Part shown: positions 26,605 through 35,857 of the stretch, piece after piece
How the letters are laid out: the number at the start of each line of letters is the position of its first letter
Numbering within the stretch: the first letter of the stretch is position 1
DNA from: Neiella marina
GTDB lineage: Bacteria > Pseudomonadota > Gammaproteobacteria > Enterobacterales > Neiellaceae
Assembly (NCBI RefSeq): GCF_002165625.1
Contig: NZ_NGNS01000004.1
Coordinates: 62,001-126,000 of the forward strand
DNA length: 64,000 bases
Direction of reading: 5' to 3'
The notes under the pieces: model-generated
Told to the model about the DNA's origin: nothing
The model's input: the letters and a program-made list of their open reading frames with translations, nothing else
Databases searched by the model: none
Translations under genes and position numbers: made by a program

Positions 26605-27729
26605 TTACTTAGAAAACTTGGCGATAAGCCGTAGATCGGGACCAATAGTATCAATAGACTGCCACTCAAGCTGAAGCACATCATCCATCTTAGTCATCAT
26701 CGGCAAACCCAACATACCGCGACTATGGTGGCCCATCAGTTTAGGCGCCATGTAAACCACCATTCGATCAACCAACTGCTCTGAAACGAATGCACCGGCT
26801 AATGCAGCACCAGTTTCAACCCAGACATCATTGTATTCACACTGACCCAAAGCAGCCAGCAGTGAAGTCAAATCAAAGCCAGTCACGCCGTAATCTAAAT
26901 GCAACGTGCGAACACCTTGTATCGGTGGCTCGGCGTCTGGTGGCAATACTAACACTAGGCTTTCAGGGTGGTTAAAAATCGGTTCTTCGCCAGTGAGGCG
27001 ACAGCGACCATCTAAGATCACTCGATCAGGTTGTCGCATACCATTGTCAGTTTCTGGGCTACCAAAATCAGCTGCTGTCATACCGAACTGCTCAGGCCGA
27101 ACGTTCATTTGCGCTTTGTCGACAATGACAGACTCCGCTGATGATAGCACTGCGCAGCTTTCAGCCCGAAAGCGGTGAACATCAGCACGAGCAACATCAG
27201 AAGTAATCCATTGACTGGCACCATTCGCCAGCGCCGTGCGGCCATCAAGCGAGGCAGCCATTTTCAAGGTGATTCGCGGGGCACCAGTTATCATACGTTT
27301 GATAAAGCCTGGGTTGAGCATCTCACACTCGGCTTTGGCAACATCAGTCTCCACCGCAATACCGGCAGCTTCCAACATCGCAATACCACGGCCAGAAACC
27401 TTGGGATTGGGGTCGGTCATCCCAATCACAACACGGGCCACACCGGCGTCGATCAGTGCCTGAGCACAAGGGCCCGTGCGGCCAGTATGGGAGCATGGCT
27501 CTAAGGTTACGTATGCAGTGGCTCCCCTGGCTCGGTCGCCGGCAGCCTGCAGCGCATATATTTCTGCATGAGGTTGGCCAGCTTTTAAGTGAGCCCCTTC
27601 ACCGACAATGGTTCCATCTTTGACAATCACGCAGCCAACTCTTGGGTTGGGAGTGGTGGTGTACCAACCTTTTTCAGCCAGCACAATAGCGTGAGTAATC
27701 CATCCTTGGTCTGTAGCAGGCATATTCAT
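26605..27729 (-). CDS. ribD: Bifunctional riboflavin deaminase/reductase RibD
   Basis: A 374-residue two-domain enzyme. The N-terminal deaminase has the zinc site HAEIYALQAAG and EPCSHTGRTGPCAQALIDAG. The C-terminal NADPH-dependent reductase domain begins about residue 150 with RITLKMAASLDGRTALANGASQWIT. It catalyses two early steps of riboflavin synthesis from the GTP cyclohydrolase product. It follows nrdR by only three bases, the classic nrdR-ribD linkage. Confidence 0.95.
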   Translation of the reverse strand: MNMPATDQGWITHAIVLAEKGWYTTTPNPRVGCVIVKDGTIVGEGAHLKAGQPHAEIYALQAAGDRARGATAYVTLEPCSHTGRTGPCAQALIDAGVARVVIGMTDPNPKVSGRGIAMLEAAGIAVETDVAKAECEMLNPGFIKRMITGAPRITLKMAASLDGRTALANGASQWITSDVARADVHRFRAESCAVLSSAESVIVDKAQMNVRPEQFGMTAADFGSPETDNGMRQPDRVILDGRCRLTGEEPIFNHPESLVLVLPPDAEPPIQGVRTLHLDYGVTGFDLTSLLAALGQCEYNDVWVETGAALAGAFVSEQLVDRMVVYMAPKLMGHHSRGMLGLPMMTKMDDVLQLEWQSIDTIGPDLRLIAKFSK

Positions 27730-27732
27730 TTT

Positions 27733-28182
27733 TTAGCGTTCCAGTTTGGCAATGGCCTGAGCGAAGTCATCCAAATCTTCAAAAGAAAAGTACACCGAAG
27801 CAAAGCGGATATAAGCGACTTTATCAACATTTTTTAACGCTTCCATGACTTGCTGACCGACCATTTCACTTGGCACTTCTCGCTCTCCGGTGGCGCGTAA
27901 GTTGGACATGATCTCGCTTAATATTTGTTCGGTTTGCTCGGTGCTGACAGGGCGCTTTTCAAGTGCCCGTTGAATACCTGAGCGCAGCTTTTCTTCGTTA
28001 AATGGCTCGCGTGAACCATCACGTTTAACCAGCCGAGGCATCACTAACTCTGCCCCTTCGAAGGTGGTAAAGCGCTCATGACAGGCGGTACATTCGCGAC
28101 GACGGCGGACTTGATAGCCGTTGGACACCAAACGTGAATCAATCACCTTGGTATCGGTCTGATTACAGAATGGGCAATGCAT
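27733..28182 (-). CDS. nrdR: Transcriptional repressor NrdR
   Basis: A 149-residue regulator with a zinc ribbon (CPFC at the N-terminus and CTAC near residue 33) followed by an ATP-cone domain ([32 protein letters not shown]). NrdR senses ATP/dATP and represses ribonucleotide reductase genes. It heads the rib operon and lies downstream of glyA, separated by a terminator-like hairpin, so some read-through from glyA is possible. Confidence 0.96.
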   Translation of the reverse strand: MHCPFCNQTDTKVIDSRLVSNGYQVRRRRECTACHERFTTFEGAELVMPRLVKRDGSREPFNEEKLRSGIQRALEKRPVSTEQTEQILSEIMSNLRATGEREVPSEMVGQQVMEALKNVDKVAYIRFASVYFSFEDLDDFAQAIAKLER

Positions 28183-28204
28183 ATTGTTGGTCCTTTACAA
28201 AACA

Positions 28205-28231
28205 AAAGGGCCAGCGAAGTGCCAGCCCTTT
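28205..28231 (-). terminator. Terminator after glyA
   Basis: An 11-bp stem (AAAGGGCTGGC and GCTGGCCCTTT as read on the minus strand, with two wobble pairs) and a 5-base loop, followed by TTGTTTTG. It lies about 25 bases past the glyA stop. Confidence 0.8.
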
Positions 28232-28256
28232 ATTCCGTTTACTAGTTAAAGCCGGA

Positions 28257-29510
28257 TTAAGCGTAAACTGGGAATTTACGACACAGTTCAACGACTTTAT
28301 CACGAGTTGCGGCAATTACCGCCTCGTCTTCGAGATTATCGATCACATCGCACATCCAGCCTGCCAACAGACGCGCTTCGTCAGCTCGGAAACCACGGCG
28401 AGTGATTGCTGGCGTACCAACACGCAGACCACTCGTTACGAATGGCGAGCGTGGATCGTTTGGCACGGAGTTCTTGTTGACGGTAATGTTGGCGCGGCCC
28501 AAAGCTGCATCAGCATCTTTACCTGTGATGTCTTTCTCAATCAGGTCAACCAAGAACAAGTGGTTGTCGGTGCCACCAGATACGATATTGAAGCCACGTT
28601 CGATGAACACAGCGGCCATCGCCTTGGCGTTTTCCAATACTTGTGCCTGATAGGTTTTGAACTCAGGCTGCAGCGCTTCTTTGAAAGCGACGGCTTTAGC
28701 AGCAATGACGTGACACAGAGGGCCACCCTGACCACCAGGGAAAACCGCGCTGTTCAGTTTTTTGTAGATGTCTTCATCGCCACAAGCAGACAGAATCAAA
28801 CCACCGCGTGGACCAGCCAATGTCTTGTGCGTGGTGGTGGTAACAACATGGGCATGCGGCATTGGATTCGGGTACAAGCCAGCGGCAATCAAGCCTGCGA
28901 CGTGCGCCATATCGACGAACAGGTAAGCGCCGACTTTGTCAGCGATTTCGCGGAACTTGGCCCAGTCTAGAACGCCAGAGTAGGCAGAGAAACCACCGAT
29001 GATCATTTTTGGCTTGTGCTCAACAGCCAAACGCTCGATTTCTTCGTAATCGATAACGCCGTTTTCATCAATGCCGTACTGCACAGCTTCGTACAACTTG
29101 CCAGAGAAGTTAACATGCGAGCCGTGAGTCAAGTGACCACCGTGTGCCAGGCTCATGCCCAGTACTTTATCGCCACCTTTCAGCAGTGCTTGGAACACTG
29201 CAGCATTGGCTTGCGAACCTGAGTGAGGCTGGACGTTGGCATAATCGGCGCCGAATAGTTGTTTAGCGCGGTCGATCGCCAGTTGCTCAGAAACATCAAC
29301 GTATTCACAACCGCCGTAGTAGCGCTTGCCTGGATAACCTTCAGCATACTTGTTGGTCAGCTGAGAGCCTTGAGCTTCCAGTACACGAGGGCTGCAGTAG
29401 TTTTCAGAAGCAATCAACTCAATGTGATCTTCCTGACGTTTCACTTCCTGCTGCATGGATTCCCACAATTCTGGGTCGAAATCAGCAATGTTCATATTGC
29501 GTTCTAACAT
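28257..29510 (-). CDS. glyA: Serine hydroxymethyltransferase
   Basis: A 417-residue PLP enzyme, the usual length. The cofactor lysine is in [16 protein letters not shown]; other hallmarks are [37 protein letters not shown] and [13 protein letters not shown]. It interconverts serine and glycine while charging tetrahydrofolate with a one-carbon unit. The ATG at 29510 has GGGAG six bases upstream and gives the canonical N-terminus; in-frame upstream codons are not needed. Confidence 0.97.
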   Translation of the reverse strand: MLERNMNIADFDPELWESMQQEVKRQEDHIELIASENYCSPRVLEAQGSQLTNKYAEGYPGKRYYGGCEYVDVSEQLAIDRAKQLFGADYANVQPHSGSQANAAVFQALLKGGDKVLGMSLAHGGHLTHGSHVNFSGKLYEAVQYGIDENGVIDYEEIERLAVEHKPKMIIGGFSAYSGVLDWAKFREIADKVGAYLFVDMAHVAGLIAAGLYPNPMPHAHVVTTTTHKTLAGPRGGLILSACGDEDIYKKLNSAVFPGGQGGPLCHVIAAKAVAFKEALQPEFKTYQAQVLENAKAMAAVFIERGFNIVSGGTDNHLFLVDLIEKDITGKDADAALGRANITVNKNSVPNDPRSPFVTSGLRVGTPAITRRGFRADEARLLAGWMCDVIDNLEDEAVIAATRDKVVELCRKFPVYA

Positions 29511-29818
29511 GGTCACTCCCACTGACAAAGGCGTGAGCAAAGGGCTCACACAAAGCATAAAAAGCAAAAATTTAGGGCGCGTATTCTACCTGCAATCGCT
29601 GAATATGCCTACCTTTTGTTCGACTGTTTGGATCAGTTTATTTGCACAACCCAATGAAACCGAGGCGTAGCTTTGGTGAGACGTTTCATTTTCGCTGTTT
29701 TCCGGACAACTGCTACACCGAGCATTTGCCGCATTAGTTGACTGAGATACCTATCAAGGCGGTTTTCTATGGGCTACAATCTGCGCCAATTTCCATCTCA
29801 AAAAGATTCGAAGATCCC
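29511..29818. other. Divergent glyA / ettA intergenic region
   Basis: About 300 bases carrying the leaders of both genes. A 6-bp hairpin GTGAGC/GCTCAC (29533-29549) lies in the glyA leader. I found no clear PurR-type operator. No gene seen. Confidence 0.4.
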
Positions 29819-31486
29819 ATGGCTCAATACGTCTATACCATGAACCGGGTGAGCAAAATCGTGCCACCCAAGCGTGAAATCCTGAAAAACATTTCTTTGA
29901 GTTTCTTCCCTGGCGCCAAAATTGGTGTCCTTGGCTTGAACGGTGCCGGTAAATCGACGCTGCTACGCATTATGGCCGGCATCGATACCGACATTGATGG
30001 AGAAGCCCGGCCAATGCCTGATATCAAGGTTGGCTACTTACCTCAGGAGCCAAAACTTGATGAAGAGCAAACCGTCCGTGAGGCGGTCGAAGAAGCGCTT
30101 TCTGAAGTAAAAGATGCGATGGCGAAACTCGATCAAGTATACGCCGCCTATGCTGAGCCCGATGCCGACTTCGATGCATTAGCCAAAGAGCAAGGCAAGC
30201 TAGAAGCGATTATCAATTCTCACGACGGTCACAATTTGGAAAATCAACTGGAACGTGCAGCCGATGCCCTGCGTCTGCCTGAGTGGGATGCCCAAATTAA
30301 ACACCTGTCTGGTGGAGAGCGTCGCCGCGTTGCAATCTGCCGTTTGCTGCTCGAAAAGCCTGACATGCTGTTGCTTGATGAACCAACCAACCACTTGGAT
30401 GCGGAATCTGTCGCATGGCTGGAGCGTTTCTTGGTTGATTACAACGGTACTGTGGTCGCTATTACTCACGACCGTTACTTCCTTGATAATGCTGCCGGTT
30501 GGATCCTAGAGCTAGACCGCGGCCACGGTATTCCGTGGGAAGGAAACTATTCAAGCTGGCTAGAACAAAAAGATGCCCGGTTGAAAGAAGAAGCGGCGCA
30601 AGAAAAAGCTCGTCAGAAAACCATCGAAAAAGAACTGGAGTGGGTCCGCTCAAACCCGAAAGGCCGTCAAGCCAAGAGCAAGGCGCGCATGGCTCGGTTT
30701 GAGGAATTGCAAAGCTCTGATCATCAAAAACGTAACGAAACCAATGAGCTATTTATTCCGCCAGGACCTCGCTTGGGTGACAAGGTGGTTGAAGTGGAAA
30801 GCCTTACCAAAAGTTTTGGCGAGCGGGTGCTGATCGACAACTTGTCATTCTCGGTTCCCAAAGGCGCTATCGTTGGCATTATCGGGCCGAATGGTGCAGG
30901 TAAATCAACCCTGTTTAAGATGATTAGCGGCACCGAACAACCAGACTCGGGCTCAGTAACCTTGGGTGAAACGGTTAGCTTGGCATCGGTTGATCAGTTC
31001 CGAGACAGCATGGATGACAACAACACCGTCTATCAAGAGATCTCAGAGGGTGAAGAAATCCTTACTATCGGTAACTTTGAAATCAATGCTCGTGCCTATG
31101 TGTCACGCTTTAATTTTAAGGGCAGCGATCAGCAAAAACGTATTGGTGAACTCTCCGGTGGTGAACGCAACCGAGTACACCTAGCAAAACTGCTTAAAGC
31201 TGGCGGCAACTTGTTGTTGCTCGACGAACCAACCAATGACTTGGACGTCGAAACCTTGCGAGCTTTGGAAGAAGCCTTGCTGGAGTTCCCGGGCTGTGCC
31301 ATGGTGATCTCGCACGACCGTTGGTTCCTCGACCGTGTTGCCACCCATATCCTAGACTACCGCGATGAAGGTCAAGTCAACTTCTACGAAGGTAACTATA
31401 CTGATTACGAAGCTTGGTTAAGTGATACGCTAGGTCAAGGCGCTATTGAACCTCACCGTTTAAAATACAAACGTATTCACAAATAA
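29819..31486 (+). CDS. ettA: Energy-dependent translational throttle protein EttA
   Basis: A 555-residue ABC-F protein, exactly the E. coli EttA length. Two ATPase cassettes are present: Walker A GLNGAGKST and GPNGAGKST, signatures LSGGERRRV and LSGGERNRV, Walker B LLLDEPTNHLD and LLLDEPTNDLD, with the charged linker EEAAQEKARQKTIEKELEWVRSNPKGRQAKSKARMARFEEL between them. EttA binds the ribosomal E site and gates the first elongation step according to ADP/ATP ratio. The ATG at 29819 (MAQYVYTMNRVSKIVPPK) matches the known start; an upstream in-frame start would add 27 non-conserved residues. Confidence 0.96.
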   Translation: MAQYVYTMNRVSKIVPPKREILKNISLSFFPGAKIGVLGLNGAGKSTLLRIMAGIDTDIDGEARPMPDIKVGYLPQEPKLDEEQTVREAVEEALSEVKDAMAKLDQVYAAYAEPDADFDALAKEQGKLEAIINSHDGHNLENQLERAADALRLPEWDAQIKHLSGGERRRVAICRLLLEKPDMLLLDEPTNHLDAESVAWLERFLVDYNGTVVAITHDRYFLDNAAGWILELDRGHGIPWEGNYSSWLEQKDARLKEEAAQEKARQKTIEKELEWVRSNPKGRQAKSKARMARFEELQSSDHQKRNETNELFIPPGPRLGDKVVEVESLTKSFGERVLIDNLSFSVPKGAIVGIIGPNGAGKSTLFKMISGTEQPDSGSVTLGETVSLASVDQFRDSMDDNNTVYQEISEGEEILTIGNFEINARAYVSRFNFKGSDQQKRIGELSGGERNRVHLAKLLKAGGNLLLLDEPTNDLDVETLRALEEALLEFPGCAMVISHDRWFLDRVATHILDYRDEGQVNFYEGNYTDYEAWLSDTLGQGAIEPHRLKYKRIHK

Positions 31487-31512
31487 ACTGCTTCGATTAG
31501 GGCGACCGGATC

Positions 31513-31536
31513 ACGAGGTAGTCTTTACTACCTCGT
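31513..31536. repeat. Perfect 10-bp hairpin after ettA
   Basis: ACGAGGTAGT, loop CTTT, ACTACCTCGT, 26 bases past the ettA stop. No T tract follows, so it is a terminator-like or mRNA-stabilising structure rather than a textbook terminator. Confidence 0.65.
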
Positions 31537-31641
31537 TGATAACATTGGGGAACCATCATCACGGTTTCAGGTCGAATAAATAGGTTGCAATGGTATCTGG
31601 ACCTATAATCTCAACTGTAGTTTTTTCACTAAGGCTTTGAA

Positions 31642-32010
31642 ATGACGACTCAAGATGAACGCCGTAAGTTTTTTCGTATTGTCCTTGATTGGCCGGTAGA
31701 GGTAGTTGTCGGTGAAGTCAGAACACCCGCGGTGTTGATTGATTTATCGTTCAAAGGCCTGTTACTGCATAGCGACACCATGCAACTTCCGGTTGATGAA
31801 AAGGTCGACGTCGAAGTTCACAACCCAGAATCTGACAGCCCAATGAGCTTCAAAGCTCACGTGGTTCGGGCATCAAATGGTAATTTTGCCATGCAAATCG
31901 ACGCTGTCGATATCGATACCATGAGTGAGCTCCGCCGCACGATCGAACTAAACATTGGCAACGATGCGTTGCTCCAGCGCAACCTAGAGCAATTGTTGCA
32001 AGTCAGCTAA
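31642..32010 (+). CDS. PilZ domain protein
   Basis: A 122-residue single PilZ domain. The c-di-GMP-binding signature is intact: RRKFFR near residue 7 and DLSFKG near residue 35. Such stand-alone PilZ proteins act as cyclic-di-GMP receptors that affect motility, adhesion or secretion. It follows ettA by 155 bases and probably has its own promoter; a TATAAT-like -10 box lies about 35 bases upstream of the start. The partner is unknown. The stop codon is embedded in a perfect 10-bp palindrome. Confidence 0.88.
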   Translation: MTTQDERRKFFRIVLDWPVEVVVGEVRTPAVLIDLSFKGLLLHSDTMQLPVDEKVDVEVHNPESDSPMSFKAHVVRASNGNFAMQIDAVDIDTMSELRRTIELNIGNDALLQRNLEQLLQVS

Positions 32011-32060
32011 CTGATACAGTTAGCTGGATCTAAAACGTCGGCATTGTCTGGCGTTTTTTT
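32004..32060 (+). terminator. Double hairpin terminator after the PilZ gene
   Basis: First hairpin: CAGCTAACTG and CAGTTAGCTG around ATA (32004-32026), which includes the stop codon. Second hairpin: ACGTCGGC/GTCTGGCGT-type stem with wobbles at about 32032-32053, followed by seven T residues. The second is the likely intrinsic terminator. Confidence 0.75.
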
Positions 32061-32180
32061 GTGCTTCATCGCCCAACATATGGCTATTCGCCAAACTCTT
32101 TAGGGTTAAAAATCGCAAAACTATCGATTAGTGCTAAGTTAAAAGTGAACCTTCATAACCTCATATCAAAAGGAATTGAC

Positions 32181-32948
32181 ATGACTGAAGCTATCCTCAA
32201 GGAAGATCTAACCCCTTCTTCAAAAATTGAACTAGTCAAAATCGCCGCTTGGCTGATCGCCTTGCTTTTCGTCCCGGGTATCGTCGCTGGTATGACTGTG
32301 GGCATCTATGCAGGCTTCCAAGCTGCAATGGCTAACGATGTTGACCCCCCGGCCTTTGAGGCCTTGCTCAATAGCCCGCCATTAAATCTGGTCATCATGC
32401 TTGGTGCCGCTTTTCTTACCCTACCAATATTGCTTAGCGCAACAGCCGGCAAAGGCTGGCGAGACGCGTTGCAGTATTATCGAGTTCACCGAATGACACG
32501 CCAGCCATTGTTCATATCTGTCGGAACAATGCTGCTGTTATCGCTTAGCTTTGCTTTATTAAGTGAGCTATTAACGCTGCCATCTGAGCCTTTTATGCTG
32601 GCACTTCAGGCTGCTTTGAGTTCACCAACAAACATTGTGTTGTTGATCGCGACCATCTGTATCGTGGTGCCAATAGTCGAAGAATTTGTTTTTCGAGGCT
32701 GGCTTTTTGGCCGTTTGTCTGACGCGGGCATTGGCGGCAAATACGGCCCATTGTTTATTACCACTGCTCTGTTCACTTTAATTCATTCTCAGTATCAGTC
32801 TTGGCATACCTTCGCTTTTCTTGCCATTGTTGGTTTGTTGCTAGGAGCCATTCGTCAACGCTACAACAATGTCAGCTATGCCATTGCTGCCCATGCAGCA
32901 CTTAACAGTATGAGCACGCTGATGCTAATCACAGCCCCAGCAACTTGA
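32181..32948 (+). CDS. CPBP family intramembrane metalloprotease
   Basis: A 255-residue membrane protein with the CPBP (type II CAAX protease/Rce1-like) motifs: E167-E168 and R172 in VEEFVFRGWLFG, H202 in LIHSQYQSW, and H238/N242 in AAHAALNS. The ATG at 32181 has AAAAGGA eight bases upstream; a start 40 codons upstream is not supported. Proteins of this family cleave within membranes; bacterial roles range from bacteriocin immunity to maturation of peptides. It stands alone and its substrate is unknown. Confidence 0.88.
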   Translation: MTEAILKEDLTPSSKIELVKIAAWLIALLFVPGIVAGMTVGIYAGFQAAMANDVDPPAFEALLNSPPLNLVIMLGAAFLTLPILLSATAGKGWRDALQYYRVHRMTRQPLFISVGTMLLLSLSFALLSELLTLPSEPFMLALQAALSSPTNIVLLIATICIVVPIVEEFVFRGWLFGRLSDAGIGGKYGPLFITTALFTLIHSQYQSWHTFAFLAIVGLLLGAIRQRYNNVSYAIAAHAALNSMSTLMLITAPAT

Positions 32949-32960
32949 TGACCAAAGTTG

Positions 32961-32987
32961 AAGATCGCTCGTCATTAGGGCGATCTT
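32961..32987 (+). terminator. Probable terminator after the CPBP gene
   Basis: AAGATCGC and GCGATCTT form a perfect 8-bp stem with an 11-base loop, 12 bases past the stop. The T run is short (TTTG). Confidence 0.5.
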
Positions 32988-33221
32988 TGACACCACGTTG
33001 GAGTTTTACCAGCAGCTTTACAACGCCACTAAATATCTAAGAACTGAGATCTGTAAATCTCTACTGGGTATTGGCGTGCTGCTATAGTTAATCGCGAGTT
33101 GATAACAGCACAACCAACAATGGATGCACCAGCACTGCACGAACCGGTTTTAGAATCAAAATGCTAGGTTAGGAAAACCATCTGTGCGGATCTGAATTTT
33201 GACAGTAAAGAGGGAGTAGCA

Positions 33222-35381
33222 ATGACCTCCAACCGCACCAAAGAAAAAGTCTCGAATGAAGTAGCTAAAGTGAAGGAAGACAAGAAGCCAACGGTCATCA
33301 TTGCCGATGAGATGGTTCCTGCGCCTCCGCCAACAAATTACAACTTCTTCACTGAACGGGAACTGGAGAAGATCCTGTCCAACTTGGACACACTGCGTGA
33401 TGATGTTTACCCACAGGTCGGCTCTGAGCAAGAGCGAATCCCTGCCAACCATAGCTTTCCCTCGGTCTGCCTAATCGGCTTAGGACGCTGTGGTTCAAAT
33501 ATCGCATTAGAAGTTGCCACTCTGGTCTATCGGGCTCGCTCCTATTACCTCAACGAATTCAAAAACATGGAGAAGCAGCGACTGGAAAAAGATGGTCGCC
33601 CGCTGCGCTGGATCCGCCGTAGCTTGCACTTGAATGCCACCAATGCCTTAAAACCAATATTCCTGATTGAACCCATTGTCATGCTGGGCGATTTAGATAA
33701 AGACATCGCTGGCAGAATTCGTTACTCCTCGCAAACCGAAGATGGCCGCTTTTTGGAAAACTACACCAAAATGAAAATCATGGATCTGTCAGAGGTCCAT
33801 GCTGGCGGCGCAGGTAACGCACCCATTCTTGGTCAATATTTAGCAAAGATAATTCTTAACAAAGACACTGAAAAATTTAGTAATCCTGATTGGAAATTCA
33901 TTCACTCTTATCTCATTGATTCGTGCGGTATCAAAGCCAACCAAAGCCGCTTGTATTTCTATATATTCAGTGCTGGCGGCGGCACTGGTTCAGGGATGGC
34001 TTCGGAATTTGGTCTAGCTCAGCAATATGCGTACATGCGCAAAACATTCGAAGTACGCCCTAATGAGAGTCTCGACGATGACCGTCATCGCTCATTTGTG
34101 TTTGAGCCCATATTCACCAGCGGTATCTGTATTCTGCCAAACATAACCAGTCAGCAAGTCAGCGTTTCTGAAGCACTGCACATCAACGCTGGCCGCTTAC
34201 TCTGTAAGTATCTGTCTGAAGAATGGGATTTCTCATATAACTATGACGATGAGGCTGAAAGTGAAGCGAGTGTGATGCAGCGTATTCGACCATGGAATGC
34301 GATGATGCTGATCTCTAATGACATCATGCGCTACGCCGAAGAAACGGACGATGCCAAAGCGGAAGAGATTGATGTCAATTCCATGGAGAAGTACGCCAAC
34401 CAATACATTTCACAGCAGATTTTCAACATTCTAACCGCCCAGGCTGTTACCACAGATTACGATGAAAATTACTTCCGTCGTGCTGGCATTGATATTGGCG
34501 AGACCATCCGACTTGATGCCAACGATTTGTTCATGAGCCTAGCGGGGCCTGTTGCAGTGGCGTATGCCGAAAGTGTGGTACCGCAATCGAAAGAAGCGCT
34601 GTTTGGCGACAAACACAATGGCATTGATATTGACGATTTGTTCTATCGTTCGATTGAGCTTCCCCATTTCAACAAAGACACCCAAGCGATTGAAGGCATT
34701 AGCTTGCTGCCGATAGAGTCGGCCCGCTACCGTGACGCATTAGCCAAATACAAAAGCGGCAGTTACGACGCCAGTGCATTGAACAACTTACACTTCTTTA
34801 AGAATTGTTCATCTGTGGTGTCAATCGTCTCATTGCCGAAAGACTACAAGCTCTCTTACGTCGCATTAAATCGGTTGAAGAGCCACTTAAACGCCTTGTT
34901 CCCGAACACCACACTGAAACGCTATGCGCTCGTTATTGGTACGTCGGCTAATCTATCGCTAACTACCCTAGTAGCAAAGAGCCCGTGTTTAAGCGATGAT
35001 TTCATTACCCTGATTGTGTCTTATATCAAGCGCTGTTTCGCTAAAGACAAGTATCGCTACGATAGCACCCTCGATCAGGCAATCATCGAACTCATCAAAG
35101 CCGAAACCTTTGATGAAGAAAAGATCGAATCGTTGGTCAATCAGTTTGAGAGCCCGGCCAAAATCCTCGATACCAACTGGTTTGCTATCAAACCTATGTA
35201 CGAGAAGAAGTATCGCGAGTTAATTCGAGATGACAGTAAGTTCCAGTCAATCAATGACATTCGCTTGTCGTCTGAGAACATCAAGAAGACGATCCGTTAC
35301 TTGCGCGAAATCTATCGCCACCGTATCAGCCGCACCAAGATTTTGTCGCTCAGCGATAACAAGCCAACGGAGCTACTTTAG
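33222..35381 (+). CDS. Divergent tubulin/FtsZ-like GTPase, 719 residues
   Basis: The tubulin-type nucleotide-binding fold can be traced through its loops. T1 is CLIGLGRCGSNIALEVA (about 83-99), T3 is HAGGAGNAP (193-201), and T4 is the signature FSAGGGTGSGMASEFG (249-264, GGGTGSG at 252-258). Later LISNDIMRY (363-371) matches the FtsZ PND segment, YANQYISQQIFNILTAQ resembles core helix H7, and RLDANDLFMSLAGP (430-443) matches the T7 loop with acidic D432 and D435 that complete GTP hydrolysis between subunits. It resembles the Tubulin_2/FtsZl families more than cell-division FtsZ. An N-terminal charged and Pro-rich tail (1-45) and a C-terminal region of about 270 residues are extra. Start ATG has AGGGAG upstream. 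It is monocistronic, between hairpins. Confidence 0.8.
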   Translation: MTSNRTKEKVSNEVAKVKEDKKPTVIIADEMVPAPPPTNYNFFTERELEKILSNLDTLRDDVYPQVGSEQERIPANHSFPSVCLIGLGRCGSNIALEVATLVYRARSYYLNEFKNMEKQRLEKDGRPLRWIRRSLHLNATNALKPIFLIEPIVMLGDLDKDIAGRIRYSSQTEDGRFLENYTKMKIMDLSEVHAGGAGNAPILGQYLAKIILNKDTEKFSNPDWKFIHSYLIDSCGIKANQSRLYFYIFSAGGGTGSGMASEFGLAQQYAYMRKTFEVRPNESLDDDRHRSFVFEPIFTSGICILPNITSQQVSVSEALHINAGRLLCKYLSEEWDFSYNYDDEAESEASVMQRIRPWNAMMLISNDIMRYAEETDDAKAEEIDVNSMEKYANQYISQQIFNILTAQAVTTDYDENYFRRAGIDIGETIRLDANDLFMSLAGPVAVAYAESVVPQSKEALFGDKHNGIDIDDLFYRSIELPHFNKDTQAIEGISLLPIESARYRDALAKYKSGSYDASALNNLHFFKNCSSVVSIVSLPKDYKLSYVALNRLKSHLNALFPNTTLKRYALVIGTSANLSLTTLVAKSPCLSDDFITLIVSYIKRCFAKDKYRYDSTLDQAIIELIKAETFDEEKIESLVNQFESPAKILDTNWFAIKPMYEKKYRELIRDDSKFQSINDIRLSSENIKKTIRYLREIYRHRISRTKILSLSDNKPTELL

Positions 35382-35424
35382 CCACCACGTTAAGCTTTGA
35401 TGTTTAACCACTATGGTCAGTAGC

Positions 35425-35456
35425 AAAAAGCAGCCAAAACAATTGGCTGCTTTTTT
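35425..35456. terminator. Bidirectional intrinsic terminator
   Basis: GCAGCCAA and TTGGCTGC around a 5-base loop, flanked by an A run and a run of six T. It ends the tubulin-like gene on the plus strand and overlaps the last bases of the convergent arsR-like gene. Confidence 0.9.
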
Positions 35457-35754
35457 ATTGATTAGGACTTTCATCTGCACAGCATTCATTCTGAAGAAAA
35501 CTCACTACAGCATTGAAGCGCTCATAATCGGCGACGCAAAACAGCGTACGGCCCTCTCGCCGCTGAGTGATCAACCCAACTGACAACAAACCAGACAAAT
35601 GGTGGGACAAGGTCGAGCCCGGAACATCCAGTTTTTGCTGCAAGCTGCCGACCGCGATCCCTTGATGGCCGGCCCTGACAACCGCATGATAAACCCCTAA
35701 TCGAGTTGGGTGCCCTAGTTCTTTCAGTGATTTAGCGACTAATTCCAGTTTCAT
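35455..35754 (-). CDS. ArsR family transcriptional regulator
   Basis: A 99-residue winged-helix regulator: MKLELVAKSLKELGHPTRLGVYHAVVRAGHQGIAVGSLQQKLDVPGSTLSHHLSGLLSVGLITQRREGRTLFC. The recognition helix STLSHHLSGL is typical of ArsR/SmtB proteins. Cysteines occur at LFC and in a C-terminal ECC, which could bind metal or metalloid, but the classical ELCVCDL site is absent. The ATG at 35754 has AAGG upstream. It is divergent from a DUF318-type permease, and the shared intergenic region has two near-identical 20-bp dyads, so it probably represses both. Confidence 0.9.
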   Translation of the reverse strand: MKLELVAKSLKELGHPTRLGVYHAVVRAGHQGIAVGSLQQKLDVPGSTLSHHLSGLLSVGLITQRREGRTLFCVADYERFNAVVSFLQNECCADESPNQ

Positions 35755-35788
35755 CAAACAGCCTTTTGGGACTAGCGAGGAGAAGAAT

Positions 35789-35808
35789 ATTTCGATATTA
35801 CCAGAAAT
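35789..35808. promoter_or_regulatory. ArsR-type operator, copy 1
   Basis: ATTTC-N10-GAAAT dyad. The whole 20-base site is identical to copy 2 at 17 of 20 positions. It lies 35 bases upstream of the arsR-like start. Confidence 0.65.
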
Positions 35809-35837
35809 ATCTTGATTTCCTAATATTTCAACTTATC

Positions 35838-35857
35838 ATTTCGACAATTCCAGAAAT
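35838..35857. promoter_or_regulatory. ArsR-type operator, copy 2
   Basis: Second ATTTC-N10-GAAAT dyad, sharing the CCA before GAAAT. It starts 49 bases from copy 1 and ends 18 bases before the permease ATG, so a bound repressor would block permease transcription or initiation. Confidence 0.65.

Noticed and set aside
28134-28970. Open frame of 278 codons on the plus strand opposite nrdR/glyA
   Set aside because: Antisense of glyA, a codon-bias effect; no recognisable domain.
29511-29818. PurR or glycine-riboswitch control of glyA
   Set aside because: No PurR-type palindrome and no glycine-aptamer sequence could be recognised upstream of glyA.
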